DNA of 64,000 nt from Actinokineospora alba (GCF_004362515.1 NZ_SNXU01000001.1:682001-746000); one strand, 5' to 3'; positions 47,657 through 56,222 are shown, counted from the stretch's first letter. Program-made: numbers and translations. The notes: a model not told the origin generated them from the letters alone.

Positions 47657-49609
47657 GTGGTTCACGTGGGTAAAAAGACCTGGGCGGTGGTCGCGGTCGG
47701 CGCGGCCGCTGTCGCCGGAACCGGCATCGTGTCGCTCACCGCGACCGCCGCCCAGCCCGCCCCGGCCGCGCCCGCGGCCCAGTCCGCGCCGGTCCGCCTG
47801 ATCGTCGGGTACAAGTCCCAGGCCGAGCAGGCCGGTTCGGACAACGCCGTCAAGGCGCACCTCGCGGCGAAGGCCCAGAGCCTCACCCTGCAGCGCAGGC
47901 TCGGCACCGGCGCGGTGCTCGTCGACGTCGGCGGCGCGGACAGCAAGGCGCTGATCGCGGCGCTGAAGGCCGACCCGAACGTCGCGTTCGTCGAGCCGGA
48001 GCTGCGGGCCACCACCATGGCCGCGCCCAACGACCCCGACTACTCGAAGCAGTGGCACTACTTCGAGGAGAAGGCGGGCATGAACGTGCCGGGTGCCTGG
48101 TCCTCCTCGACCGGCGCGGGCGTCACCGTCGCGGTGATCGACACCGGCTATGCCAAGCACTCCGACCTCGAGGCGAACACCGTCGCGGGCTACGACTTCG
48201 TCAGCAACAGCTCGGCCGCGCGCGACAACGACGGGCGCGACCCGAACCCGGCCGACCAGGGTGACTGGTCCGCCGCGGGCGAGTGCAGCTCCACCTCCCC
48301 CGCCGCGAACTCCAGCTGGCACGGCACGCACGTGGCGGGCACCATCGCCGCGGCGACGAACAACGCCAAGGGCGTCGCGGGCGTGGCCTACGACGCGAAG
48401 ATCCAGCACGTGCGCGTGCTGGCGAAGTGCGGCGGCTCGTTCGCCGACATCGACGACGGCATCGTGTGGGCGTCGGGCGGCACCGTGAACGGCGTCCCGG
48501 CCAACAAGACCCCGGCGAAGGTCCTCAACCTGAGCCTCGGCGGCCAGGCGACCTGCCCGACCAACACGCAGAACGCGATCAACGGCGCCGTGCAGCGCGG
48601 CTCGGTCGTCGTCGTGGCGGCGGGCAACTCCGGCAAGGACGCGGCAGGCTTCACCCCGGCGAGCTGCAAGAACGTGATCGTCGTGGCGGCCACCGACCGC
48701 GACGGCAACCGGGCGCAGTTCCGCTCGGACAACAGCGCGTCGTCGAACTACGGCACGATCGTCGACATCGCCGCCCCCGGTGGCGAGACGTGGACCGCGT
48801 CGGACCGCAGCAACGGCATCCTGTCGACGCTGAACTCGGGCACGACCACGCCGAGCAGCGAGTCCTACGCCTTCTACCAGGGCACCAGCATGGCGACCCC
48901 GCACGTCGCGGGCCTTGCCGCGCTGATGCTCGGCAAGAAGAGCGACCTCACCCCGGCGCAGGTCGAGGCGGCCATCAAGCAGAACGCGCGGCCGCTTCCC
49001 GGCACCTGCACCGGCGGCTGCGGCGCGGGCATCGCCGACGCCGCGAAGACCGTCGGCTCGCTCGGCGACACCGTGGGCGGCCCGGCCGTCACCAACCCGG
49101 GCAACCAGACCGGCAAGGTCGGTGTGGCGGCATCGCTGCAGGTCAAGGCGACCGACCCGGCGGGCAAGACGCTGACGTACTCGGCGTCGGGTCTCCCGGC
49201 GGGCCTGTCGATCAACTCGACGAGCGGCCTGATCTCCGGCACGCCGACCGCGGCGGGCACGTCGAACGTCACGGTCACCGCGACGAACACCGACAGCAAG
49301 TCCGGCACGACGACGTTCACCTGGACCGTCGAGGGCGACGGCACCGGCGGCACGGTCACCGTGACCCGTCCGCAGGACCAGTGGGGCTTCAAGGGCTGGG
49401 CGATCCAGCCCCTGCAGATGCAGGGGAGCAGCACCGCGGGCGGCACGCTGACGTTCAGCGCGACCGGCCTTCCCCCGGGCCTGACGATCAGCGCGTCGGG
49501 CCGGATCACCGGCACGCCGACGACCTCGGGGACCTACACGGTCACCGTGACCGCGAAGGACTCCGGCGGCGGCACGGGCACCACGACGTTCGGCTGGCGC
49601 GTCTACTAG
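47657..49609 (+). CDS. secreted subtilisin-like serine protease with two Ig-like domains
   Basis: A 650-residue exported S8 protease. Signal peptide about 1-33; I9-type propeptide about 45-120 (RLIVGYKSQAEQAGSDNAVK to NVAFVEPE); catalytic domain about 135-465 with Asp in VAVIDTGYAKHSD, His in SSWHGTHVAGTI, oxyanion Asn in VVAAGNSGKD and Ser in GTSMATPHVAGLAALML. Two C-terminal putative Ig repeats (about 480-565 and 570-650) share the pattern LTYSASGLPAGLSINSTSG and GTPTTSGTYTVTVTA. GTG 47657 has AAAGGAA upstream. Extracellular protein degradation is the expected role. Confidence 0.94.
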   Translation: MVHVGKKTWAVVAVGAAAVAGTGIVSLTATAAQPAPAAPAAQSAPVRLIVGYKSQAEQAGSDNAVKAHLAAKAQSLTLQRRLGTGAVLVDVGGADSKALIAALKADPNVAFVEPELRATTMAAPNDPDYSKQWHYFEEKAGMNVPGAWSSSTGAGVTVAVIDTGYAKHSDLEANTVAGYDFVSNSSAARDNDGRDPNPADQGDWSAAGECSSTSPAANSSWHGTHVAGTIAAATNNAKGVAGVAYDAKIQHVRVLAKCGGSFADIDDGIVWASGGTVNGVPANKTPAKVLNLSLGGQATCPTNTQNAINGAVQRGSVVVVAAGNSGKDAAGFTPASCKNVIVVAATDRDGNRAQFRSDNSASSNYGTIVDIAAPGGETWTASDRSNGILSTLNSGTTTPSSESYAFYQGTSMATPHVAGLAALMLGKKSDLTPAQVEAAIKQNARPLPGTCTGGCGAGIADAAKTVGSLGDTVGGPAVTNPGNQTGKVGVAASLQVKATDPAGKTLTYSASGLPAGLSINSTSGLISGTPTAAGTSNVTVTATNTDSKSGTTTFTWTVEGDGTGGTVTVTRPQDQWGFKGWAIQPLQMQGSSTAGGTLTFSATGLPPGLTISASGRITGTPTTSGTYTVTVTAKDSGGGTGTTTFGWRVY

Positions 49610-49620
49610 AGCGCTGAAGG

Positions 49621-49656
49621 ACGGGCCTGACCACCGCGGTCAGGCCCGTTCTGCGT
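49621..49656 (+). terminator. terminator after the subtilase
   Basis: ACGGGCCTGACC (49621-49632) with GGTCAGGCCCGT (49638-49649), then TCTGCGTTT. It lies between convergent genes and may work both ways. Confidence 0.85.
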
Positions 49657-49657
49657 T

Positions 49658-50149
49658 TCAAGCAACAAGCCCGCGGTACATGATGTGGATGTCGGCGTAG
49701 CCCTGGGTGGGGTGGCGGAAGGCGCCGGGGACGGTGCCGACGATCTTGAAGCCGAGCGACGCCCACAATGCGATCGCCCCAGTGTTGGTGGAGACGACGG
49801 CGTTGAACTGCATCGCCTGGTAGCGCTGGGCCCGGGCCGCGGAAAGCACGTGGTGGGCCAGGGTTCGGCCGATGCCCTCGCCTGCACGGTCCTGGTCGAC
49901 CATGAAGCCCGCGTTGGCCACGTGGTCGCCCAGTCCGGGTTGGTTGGGCTTGAGCAAGGCCGTGCCGACGATCCGGCCTTCGTCCTCGGCCACGAAGACC
50001 TGGGCGGGAGCGGGCAGCATCCACACCGACCGCGCGCTGTCCTCATCGGTCGCGGGGTCCCACATGTACGTCTCGCCCGTGGCCACGACGCGGTGCCAGA
50101 GCGGCCAGATTCGCTCCCAGTCGGCCGAAACAGCCTCGCGCACGCGCAT
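49658..50149 (-). CDS. GNAT acetyltransferase
   Basis: A 163-residue acyltransferase, MRVREAVSADWERIWPLWHR at ATG 50149. The acetyl-CoA loop is MVDQDRAGEGIGRTLAHHVL. The ending GFKIVGTVPGAFRHPTQGYA fits the phosphinothricin/L-amino-acid acetyltransferase-like branch. It starts 2 bp past the stop of the upstream membrane protein gene, so the two are coupled. Substrate unknown. Confidence 0.85.
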   Translation of the reverse strand: MRVREAVSADWERIWPLWHRVVATGETYMWDPATDEDSARSVWMLPAPAQVFVAEDEGRIVGTALLKPNQPGLGDHVANAGFMVDQDRAGEGIGRTLAHHVLSAARAQRYQAMQFNAVVSTNTGAIALWASLGFKIVGTVPGAFRHPTQGYADIHIMYRGLVA

Positions 50150-50151
50150 GC

Positions 50152-50556
50152 TCAGCTTTGGGCCTCGTCGTCGCCTTGGGCCCACACAGACGACTGGTTG
50201 TGGAACAACAGCACCAGGGTTCCGATCACCAGCAGGCCGAACGGCACGCCGAATTCCGGGCGACCTGAGGGGCCGAAGACGTACCAGGCGACGCCGAGCA
50301 GCAGCAGCTGTACGACGATCGCGGGTCCGCGTGCCCAGTGCTTGCCCAGCAGCAGCCCGACGCCGACGGCCGCGACACCGCCTGCCAGGACGGTGAAGTA
50401 GGCGGCTTCGCCGTAGACGTTGTTGCCCGGCGTGGAGCCGCCGCCCGCCGCGTGGATCAGCAGGATGACGGCGAAGACGAGGCCCGTGAGCCCCTGCAGG
50501 GCGACCAGCAGGCCCGCGCCGAGGATGGTCCGAGGGGCGTCGGAAGCGATTCGCAC
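50152..50556 (-). CDS. small integral membrane protein
   Basis: A 134-residue protein with four hydrophobic helices (for example LVALQGLTGLVFAVILLIHA and AIVVQLLLLGVAWYVF) and short loops, from a GTG with GAAAGG upstream. I recognise a common actinobacterial membrane protein class without known function. It is coupled to the downstream acetyltransferase. Confidence 0.7.
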   Translation of the reverse strand: MRIASDAPRTILGAGLLVALQGLTGLVFAVILLIHAAGGGSTPGNNVYGEAAYFTVLAGGVAAVGVGLLLGKHWARGPAIVVQLLLLGVAWYVFGPSGRPEFGVPFGLLVIGTLVLLFHNQSSVWAQGDDEAQS

Positions 50557-50857
50557 GGCGGCCTTTCAGGAGCGGTATCTAACGCACGATGACAGTGCGT
50601 GCACACCGCCGATCGTATGCCACCCGGACGGCCGTCGTGTTTTGTCGTACCCAGGGTGGATGATCACGGGTGTCAGTTCCTCGCGGATCGACGAGCAGAC
50701 GGTCGTCTGGGTGCACTCGTTGAGACCGAGGCCGAGCGGGAGTTGTGCGGAAGGGGCTCGAACTCGATCACGGGCGACCCGAAGGGATGACGCCGAGCTC
50801 ACCCGATTGGGGTGGGCGATGGCGGAGCGGATGCGCATGCTGCCTTACGCTGCGGTT
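50557..50857. other. divergent intergenic region
   Basis: Promoter space between the membrane protein gene and the lipid kinase gene. TACGCT at 50846-50851 is the probable -10 for the latter. No small gene is supported here. Confidence 0.4.
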
Positions 50858-51790
50858 ATGCGTGCAGTCCTTGTGGTGAACCCGCAGGCCACGGCGACCA
50901 CGCCGGCAGGCCGCGACGTGCTCGCGCACGCGCTGGCCAGCCAGGTGAAGCTCGACGTCGTCGAGACCGACTACCGCGGGCACGCGATGGCCGCGGCGGC
51001 GCAGGCCGCGGTCGACAACGTCGACCTGGTCGTGGCGCACGGCGGCGACGGCACGGTCAACGAGGTCGTCAACGGGCTGCTCGCGGCCGGTGGTGCCGCC
51101 GAGGCACGACCGATGCTCGGCGTCGTGCCGGGCGGCTCGGCGAACGTCTTCGCGCGGGCCCTGGGGCTGCCACGCAACCCCGTCGAGGCGACGCACATCC
51201 TGCTGCGCGCCCTCGAGGAAGGCCGCAGTCGCCGGGTCGGGCTCGGGTCGGTCGACATCGGAGCCGGTCAGCACCGCTGGTTCACCTTCAGCGCGGGCAT
51301 GGGCTGGGACGCCGACGTCGTCGCCGACGTCGACCGCAAACGCGGGAAGAAGGCCAGCCCGGCGCTGTACGCGCGAGTCGCCGCCGCACGGTATATCCGC
51401 CCGGGCCACAGCAGGCCGGACCTGACGATCGAGATTCCCGGTGAGGCCCCCATCGAGGGCCTGCGGCTGGCGTTCGTGTCCAACACCGACCCGTGGACCT
51501 ACATGGGCACCCGGGCGATCCACCTCAACCACGGCTGCTCGTTCGAGACCGGCCTGGGGCTGTTCGCGCTGCGGACCATGCGGATGCCCACCGTGGTGCG
51601 GCACATCAGCCAGGCGTTCAGCGCGAACGGCGAGACCAAGGGCAAGAACCTGGTCCGCCGCGACGACGTCGCCAAGATCATCGTGAGCGCCGCGGAGCCG
51701 GTGCGGCTGCAGTGTGACGGAGACCTCATCGGGGCCCGTACGAGGGTCGAATTCACCTCGGTCCCGGGGGCGCTCGCGGTCGCGATCTGA
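50858..51790 (+). CDS. diacylglycerol kinase-family lipid kinase
   Basis: A 310-residue kinase starting MRAVLVVNPQATATTPAGRD. The ATP-binding motif AHGGDGTVNEVVNGLL near residue 65 and VVPGGSANVFARALGLPRNP are diagnostic for the DAGK catalytic fold. It phosphorylates a lipid such as diacylglycerol, possibly in membrane lipid recycling. The ATG at 50858 is 6 nt after TACGCT, suggesting leaderless translation; several further in-frame starts upstream are not supported. Confidence 0.9.
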   Translation: MRAVLVVNPQATATTPAGRDVLAHALASQVKLDVVETDYRGHAMAAAAQAAVDNVDLVVAHGGDGTVNEVVNGLLAAGGAAEARPMLGVVPGGSANVFARALGLPRNPVEATHILLRALEEGRSRRVGLGSVDIGAGQHRWFTFSAGMGWDADVVADVDRKRGKKASPALYARVAAARYIRPGHSRPDLTIEIPGEAPIEGLRLAFVSNTDPWTYMGTRAIHLNHGCSFETGLGLFALRTMRMPTVVRHISQAFSANGETKGKNLVRRDDVAKIIVSAAEPVRLQCDGDLIGARTRVEFTSVPGALAVAI

Positions 51791-51869
51791 TCTATCGGTC
51801 CAGACCAGCCGGGCGTGAGACCAAATCGTTGCTCTCCGGAGCGATAGTGCGCTGACGTCGATCTTTCGG

Positions 51870-51883
51870 GTGAGTTCACTCAC
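51870..51883. promoter_or_regulatory. CRP-type site 1 upstream of whiB1
   Basis: GTGA-GTTCAC-TCAC, a perfect GTGA-N6-TCAC, centred at 51876.5, about 126 bp before the whiB1 start. Confidence 0.65.
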
Positions 51884-51918
51884 CGGCCCTCGATGAACCC
51901 TTGACATACGGCTGGTTC

Positions 51919-51932
51919 GTGAAACCATTCAC
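51919..51932. promoter_or_regulatory. CRP-type site 2 upstream of whiB1
   Basis: GTGA-AACCAT-TCAC followed by A, centred at 51925.5, 49 bp from site 1. A TTGACA stands just before it at 51901-51906. In M. tuberculosis whiB1 is controlled by CRP (Rv3676) through two sites. Confidence 0.7.
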
Positions 51933-52002
51933 AAGCACCCCGACGACCGGATGACGACTAGTGGCGCGCTATCTGCGCGCCCGATGCGAGGAGCAAGTAG
52001 AA

Positions 52003-52257
52003 ATGGACTGGCGCCACCGCGCGGCCTGCCGTGACGAGGACCCCGAGCTGTTCTTCCCCGTGGGAACAAGCGGCCCGGCGATCCTGCAGGTCTCCGAGGC
52101 GAAGGCCGTTTGCCACCGCTGCCCCGTCGCCTCCAACTGCCTGTCCTGGGCACTCGAGAGCGGCCAGGATGCTGGCGTTTGGGGCGGAATGAGCGAGGAC
52201 GAGCGTCGTGCGCTGAAGCGCCGCAACGCCCGGACCCGGGCACGTAGCAACGCCTGA
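52003..52257 (+). CDS. whiB1: WhiB1/WblE-type iron-sulfur regulator
   Basis: An 84-residue [4Fe-4S] protein that binds the major sigma factor and senses nitric oxide; essential in mycobacteria. All four cluster cysteines are present at C9, C37, C40 and C46 (MDWRHRAACRDED; AVCHRCPVASNC), followed by the turn GVWGGMSEDER and a basic tail. ATG 52003 has GAGGAG upstream. Two CRP-type sites lie in its promoter region. A hairpin terminator follows. Confidence 0.96.
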   Translation: MDWRHRAACRDEDPELFFPVGTSGPAILQVSEAKAVCHRCPVASNCLSWALESGQDAGVWGGMSEDERRALKRRNARTRARSNA

Positions 52258-52272
52258 GCTTCCCGCTACACC

Positions 52273-52314
52273 GAAAGGCCCCCGACCCCCATTGCGCAGG
52301 GTCGGGGGCCTTTC
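52273..52314 (+). terminator. terminator after whiB1
   Basis: Perfect 16-bp stem: GAAAGGCCCCCGACCC (52273-52288) with its complement at 52299-52314, 10-nt loop. Also positioned to stop the convergent pdtaS transcript. Confidence 0.9.
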
Positions 52315-52451
52315 GTATGCAATTGCGCGTTATCGCACAAGACTATTCACGCGAATAAAGATGCGGCTCGCCGCATAAGACCGCACCGAGACCTCGACGA
52401 TGACCATGCGCCAATGGTCAAGACGCGCGGTGTGGTTATGCCGCGAAACCG

Positions 52452-53966
52452 CTAGCGGCGCTGGGAGAGCGGGACGCGCAGGACCGCTTCGGTGCCCTTG
52501 GGGTCGCGGCGGCGCAGCGACAGCGTGCCGCGGAGTTCGGACTCGACCAGGGTGCGGACGATCTGCAGGCCCAGGCCGTTCTGCCGTTCCAGGGAGAACC
52601 CGCTCGGCAGGCCCCGGCCGTCGTCGGCGACCACCACGTCGAGCCACCGGGACGAACGCTCGGCCGCGACGACGACCTCACCGGAGTGCCCGGCCGGGTA
52701 GGCGTGTTCGACAGCGTTCTGGACCAGCTCGGTCAGCACCATCACCAGCGGGGTGGCGACCTCCGCGGCGACGACCCCGAACTGGCCGGTCTTGCGGACC
52801 TTCACGTGGCTCTCGGCCACCGCGACGTCGCCGACGACCGGGATCACCTTGTCCACCAACGCATCCAGGTCGACGCGCTCGTCGACCGAAGTCGACAGGG
52901 TCTCGTGCACCATGGCGATCGCGGCGACCCGGCGAACCGACTCGGCGAGGGCTTCCTTCGCCTCCGGGCTGTTGGTCCGGCGGGACTGCAGGCGCAGCAG
53001 CGCGGCCACGGTCTGCAGGTTGTTCTTCACCCGGTGGTGGATCTCGCGGATCGTCGCGTCCTTCGACAGGAGCGCGCGGTCGCGGCGGCGGACCTCGGTG
53101 ACGTCGCGGCACAGGACCAGCGCGCCCGCCGACGTGCCGCGCGGGCGCAGCGGCAGCGCGCGGAACAGGACCGCGGCGCCGCGGCGGGACTCCGCCTCGG
53201 CACGCATGCTGGTCTGGCCGTCGAGGGCGAGCAGGATGCGCTGGGCGATCTCGGTGGCGTCGAACGGGTCGGCGATCAGCGACCTGGTCAGCGGGGCGAG
53301 GCGGACGCCGACGAGGTCGGCGGCATGGCCCATGCGGTGGTACGCCGAGAGCGCGTTGGGGCTGGCGAAGACCACCGCGCCCGCCGGGTCGAGCCGGATG
53401 AGGCCGTCGCCGACGCGCGGGCTGGTGTGCACGTCCGGGGACGGCTCGGCGGTCGGGAACGAGCCGTCGGTGACCATCTGGCACAGGTCGCCCGCGATCC
53501 CCAGGTAGGCGATCTCCAGGGCGCTGGGCACCCGGGGCACGGCCAGGTTGGTCTCGCGGGACAGCACGGCCACGATCTCGCCGCCGAACGACACCGGGAT
53601 GACCTCGCGGCGGACCGGGACACCGAGGTGCCAGCGCGGGTCCTCCTCGCGGCAGATCCGGCGCTCGGCGATCGCCCGGCGCAGCTGCGGGTGTTCGAGC
53701 ACCGTGGTGTGGCTGCCGACGACATCGTCCGGGTGCGCGGTGGGGGCCGTGGTCGGCCGCGCCTGCGCCACGCAGAGGAAGCGCTCCTCGGCGTCGGGCG
53801 GGAGCGGCTTGCCGTCGTCTCCCTCGGTCTGGGCGACCCACAGCAGGAAGTCGGCGAAAGACAGGTCCGAGAGCAGCTGCCACTCCGCGACGACGGTCTG
53901 CAGGTGGTCGATCGCGCCGACGGACAGGCCCGTGTGGTCGGCGAGAAGGTCAGCCAGAGTGGACAC
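52452..53966 (-). CDS. pdtaS: sensor histidine kinase of the PdtaS type
   Basis: A 504-residue cytosolic kinase: N-terminal GAF-like domain (about 1-160), PAS (about 180-290), then HisKA_2/HWE-like dimerisation with EIHHRVKNNLQTVAALLRLQ near residue 310 (phospho-His in HHR) and HATPase_c (about 390-500; NAVEHAYPAGHSGE, DDGRGLPSGF, GLGLQIVRTLVE). In mycobacteria PdtaS phosphorylates the RNA-binding antiterminator PdtaR; no pdtaR is in this window. Starts at GTG 53966 after GGAG. Position beside whiB1 matches M. tuberculosis Rv3220c. Confidence 0.93.
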   Translation of the reverse strand: MSTLADLLADHTGLSVGAIDHLQTVVAEWQLLSDLSFADFLLWVAQTEGDDGKPLPPDAEERFLCVAQARPTTAPTAHPDDVVGSHTTVLEHPQLRRAIAERRICREEDPRWHLGVPVRREVIPVSFGGEIVAVLSRETNLAVPRVPSALEIAYLGIAGDLCQMVTDGSFPTAEPSPDVHTSPRVGDGLIRLDPAGAVVFASPNALSAYHRMGHAADLVGVRLAPLTRSLIADPFDATEIAQRILLALDGQTSMRAEAESRRGAAVLFRALPLRPRGTSAGALVLCRDVTEVRRRDRALLSKDATIREIHHRVKNNLQTVAALLRLQSRRTNSPEAKEALAESVRRVAAIAMVHETLSTSVDERVDLDALVDKVIPVVGDVAVAESHVKVRKTGQFGVVAAEVATPLVMVLTELVQNAVEHAYPAGHSGEVVVAAERSSRWLDVVVADDGRGLPSGFSLERQNGLGLQIVRTLVESELRGTLSLRRRDPKGTEAVLRVPLSQRR

Positions 53967-54008
53967 ATATGCTCCGGACTACTCGCGGAAAGCGCTGGTC
54001 AGAGCAGG

Positions 54009-54224
54009 TTATTCGACGACGGCGATCAGGTCGTGCTCCTGGACGACGTCGCCCTCTTTGACGGCGAGCTTGGTCAGCGTGCCGTCTTCCTCGGTCAGGA
54101 CCGGGATCTCCATCTTCATGGACTCCAGGATCACCACCGTGTCACCCGCGACCAGGGTCTGTCCCTCGTGGGCGACGACCTTCAGCACGTTGGCGACGAT
54201 CTCGGCCTCGATCAGCTGGCCCAT
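54009..54224 (-). CDS. small biotin/lipoyl carrier protein (TB7.3-like)
   Basis: A 71-residue free-standing biotinyl domain with the acceptor motif ILESMKMEIPVL and VKEGDVVQEHDLIAVVE at the end. Start ATG 54224 (MGQLIEAEIVANVL), with GAGGAGG upstream; the same length as mycobacterial TB7.3 (Rv3221c). Likely a biotin carrier for an acyl-CoA carboxylase or a biotin reservoir; partner unknown. Confidence 0.92.
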   Translation of the reverse strand: MGQLIEAEIVANVLKVVAHEGQTLVAGDTVVILESMKMEIPVLTEEDGTLTKLAVKEGDVVQEHDLIAVVE

Positions 54225-54396
54225 CGACCGTTCCTCCTCAAGCGAGTTCTGCTCGGCACAATCCAACCACGTATCGGCCCTGGCGAACGCGACAACGAGC
54301 ACGTGGCAAAATTGTCGGCGAAGGTGTGCCGTCCGAGTGCCATCGGTGTGCTAGACGGCCCATGCTCATGCTCAGCCCTACGTAGGAGGAACTCCG

Positions 54397-54471
54397 ATGT
54401 CGAAGCGCGCCCGCAAGCGTCGTGACCGTAAGAAGGGTGGCGCGAACCACGGTAAGCGCCCCAACGCCTGA
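54397..54471 (+). CDS. ribosomal protein bL37, 24 residues
   Basis: A 24-residue very basic peptide, MSKRARKRRDRKKGGANHGK ending RPNA, with AGGAGG 7 nt before ATG 54397. It matches the actinobacterial ribosomal protein bL37 seen in mycobacterial ribosome structures (also annotated AURKAIP1/COX24-type). It is followed directly by a terminator and thus has its own short transcript, between the biotin carrier and rsrA as in related genomes. Confidence 0.88.
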   Translation: MSKRARKRRDRKKGGANHGKRPNA

Positions 54472-54487
54472 GCATCCGCTCGCGTAC

Positions 54488-54524
54488 GACAGAGGCCCCG
54501 GCAGCAACTGCCGGGGCCTCTGTC
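54488..54524. terminator. terminator between bL37 and rsrA
   Basis: 16-bp stem: GACAGAGGCCCCGGCA (54488-54503) with its complement at 54509-54524. It lies between convergent genes and is likely bidirectional. Confidence 0.88.
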
Positions 54525-54534
54525 ATGCACGAGG

Positions 54535-54816
54535 TCATTCCTTGATGTTCACTCCACCGTGTTTGATCACGGTCTGCCGGATGGACGCGCGCAGGCGCTC
54601 CTTGAACTCGTCCGGGGCGTGGTCGCCGCCGCACTTGCGGGCCAGCAGGATCTTCAGGTGCTCTTCGATGCCGTACTGCTCCAGGCATGGGCTGCACTCG
54701 TCGAGGTGGCGTTCCAGGACGGCGCGGCGGGTGACGTCGCATTCCTGGTCGAGGAACAGCCAGACCTCGTTGAGGACGTCGGAGCAGTCGGTCTCGTGGT
54801 GGTTCCCGCAGCTCAT
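54535..54816 (-). CDS. rsrA: zinc-binding redox anti-sigma factor
   Basis: A 93-residue ZAS-type anti-sigma factor that holds SigR inactive in reducing conditions and releases it when disulfides form. The four key residues stand at C11, H37, C41 and C44 (ERHLDECSPC), the same numbering as known for Streptomyces RsrA. Its start overlaps the sigR stop by 4 bp. The mycobacterial counterpart is RshA. Confidence 0.95.
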   Translation of the reverse strand: MSCGNHHETDCSDVLNEVWLFLDQECDVTRRAVLERHLDECSPCLEQYGIEEHLKILLARKCGGDHAPDEFKERLRASIRQTVIKHGGVNIKE

Positions 54817-55433
54817 TTCCCCGTCACCTCTCGCGACGCCGAGCGCATGAACCCACGTTCCTTCGCCACGTCGGCCAACAGGTCGCGCAGCAGCCGCCTG
54901 CCGCGGTGCAGCCGCGACATGACGGTGCCGATGGGGGTACCCATGATCTCGGCGATCTCCTTGTACGCGAAGCCTTCCACGTCCGCCAGGTATACCGCGA
55001 GGCGGAACTCTTCGGGAAGTTCCTGCAGGGCCTGCTTGACGTCGTCGTCGGGCAGCAGGTCCATCGCCTCGACCTCGGCGGAGCGCAGCCCGCTGGAGGT
55101 GTGGTTCTCGGCCTTGGCGAGCTGCCAGTCGGTGATCTCGTCGGTCGGCGACTGCAGCGGCTGCCGCTGACGCTTGCGGTAGCCGTTGATGTAGGTGTTG
55201 GTCAGGATCCGGTACAGCCAGGCCTTGAGGTTGGTGCCCGCGGAGAAGGACTCGAACGCGGAGAAGGCCTTGAGGTACGTCTCCTGGACCAGGTCCTCGG
55301 CGTCGGCGGGGTTGCGCGTCATGCGCAGCGCGGCCGAGTAGAGCTGGTCGATCATGGGCATGGCGTCGCGCTCGAACCGCTCGGCCCGCTGGGCGGAGGT
55401 CTCGACCGCAGTGGTCGCTTCGGTGCGCGGCAC
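54813..55433 (-). CDS. sigR: ECF sigma factor of the thiol/oxidative stress response
   Basis: Group 4 sigma factor, SigR (Streptomyces) / SigH (mycobacteria). 206 residues from GTG 55433, which has GGGAG upstream. Region 2 includes RMTRNPADAEDLVQETYLKA; region 4 includes ELPEEFRLAVYLADVEGF and GTPIGTVMSRLHRGRRLLRD. The frame stays open 45 codons further to a GTG at 55568, placed 10 nt after a SigR promoter; this could yield the longer, unstable isoform known as SigR-prime in Streptomyces. It forms an operon with rsrA. Confidence 0.95.
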   Translation of the reverse strand: MPRTEATTAVETSAQRAERFERDAMPMIDQLYSAALRMTRNPADAEDLVQETYLKAFSAFESFSAGTNLKAWLYRILTNTYINGYRKRQRQPLQSPTDEITDWQLAKAENHTSSGLRSAEVEAMDLLPDDDVKQALQELPEEFRLAVYLADVEGFAYKEIAEIMGTPIGTVMSRLHRGRRLLRDLLADVAKERGFMRSASREVTGK

Positions 55434-55577
55434 CGTGCTCCCTTCGATCGTCGGATGCGCATACGGCTTCACAGAGCCTACGCGGCCGACGCCCGGGCGG
55501 CTGTGGCCCGAGCCACGCGCGGGGCGTGAGTTCGGACGCTTTGACTCATGGATCAGCTCGGTCAGCACATCCCGGAC

Positions 55578-55603
55578 AACACACGTGCGCGGCCGCGCAT
55601 TCC
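55578..55603 (-). promoter_or_regulatory. SigR-type promoter (GGAAT-N18-GTT)
   Basis: On the minus strand GGAAT (55603-55599) is followed after exactly 18 nt by GTT (55580-55578). The predicted start is near 55571, about at the upstream in-frame GTG 55568 of sigR. This fits autoregulation with production of an N-terminally extended isoform. Confidence 0.8.
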
Positions 55604-55622
55604 CGGATCTAGGGTGTTCCCC

Positions 55623-56102
55623 GTGGCTGGACGAGGGACACCTGCGACTTCACTGTTGGTGAAGCGATCGATCACACATCGTTTGCACTCCTACGAACAC
55701 GATCCGCGGGAGTCGTACGGGCTGGAGGCCGCGTCGGCGCTGGGGGTCTCCCCTGAGCGGGTGTTCAAGACGCTGCTGGCCGAGGTCGACGGGGTGCTGA
55801 CGGTGGGGGTGGTGCCGGTGGTGCACCAGCTCGACCTCAAGGCGCTGGCCGCGGCCGTCGGCGGCAAGCGGGCGAAGATGGCGGACGTGGCGCTGGCGGA
55901 GCGGACCACGGGGTATGTGGCGGGCGGGATCTCGCCGCTCGGGCAGCGCAAGCGGCTGGCGACTGTGCTGGATGAGAGCGCTTTGGGGTTCGAGACGATG
56001 TTCTGCTCAGGCGGGCGGCGGGGGCTGGAGATCGAGGTCGCGCCCGCTGACCTGGTGGCTTTGCTGTCGGCCCGGGTGGCGCCGATCGCGGCGGCGAACT
56101 GA
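55623..56102 (+). CDS. ybaK: YbaK-family aminoacyl-tRNA deacylase
   Basis: Hydrolyses mischarged Cys-tRNA(Pro) or related errors in trans, 159 residues. Family features: RLHSYEHDPRESYGLEAASA, GVSPERVFKTLLAEVDG (catalytic Lys), AVGGKRAKMADVALAERTTG, VAGGISPLGQRKRL. The GTG at 55623 lies 7 nt after TAGGGT (55610-55615), indicating leaderless translation. Its promoter lies next to the SigR promoter in the opposite direction. Confidence 0.9.
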   Translation: MAGRGTPATSLLVKRSITHRLHSYEHDPRESYGLEAASALGVSPERVFKTLLAEVDGVLTVGVVPVVHQLDLKALAAAVGGKRAKMADVALAERTTGYVAGGISPLGQRKRLATVLDESALGFETMFCSGGRRGLEIEVAPADLVALLSARVAPIAAAN

Positions 56103-56222
56103 TCCCCGAATCTGGCTTCCGGTGGGGCGGTACGTCTTCTGATTTTCGCGGTGACGTCGAATCGCGTCCGACGCGTTCGTCGTCAGGGTGAGAGGCCTCC
56201 CCAGCGACCAAAGGATTTCGCC

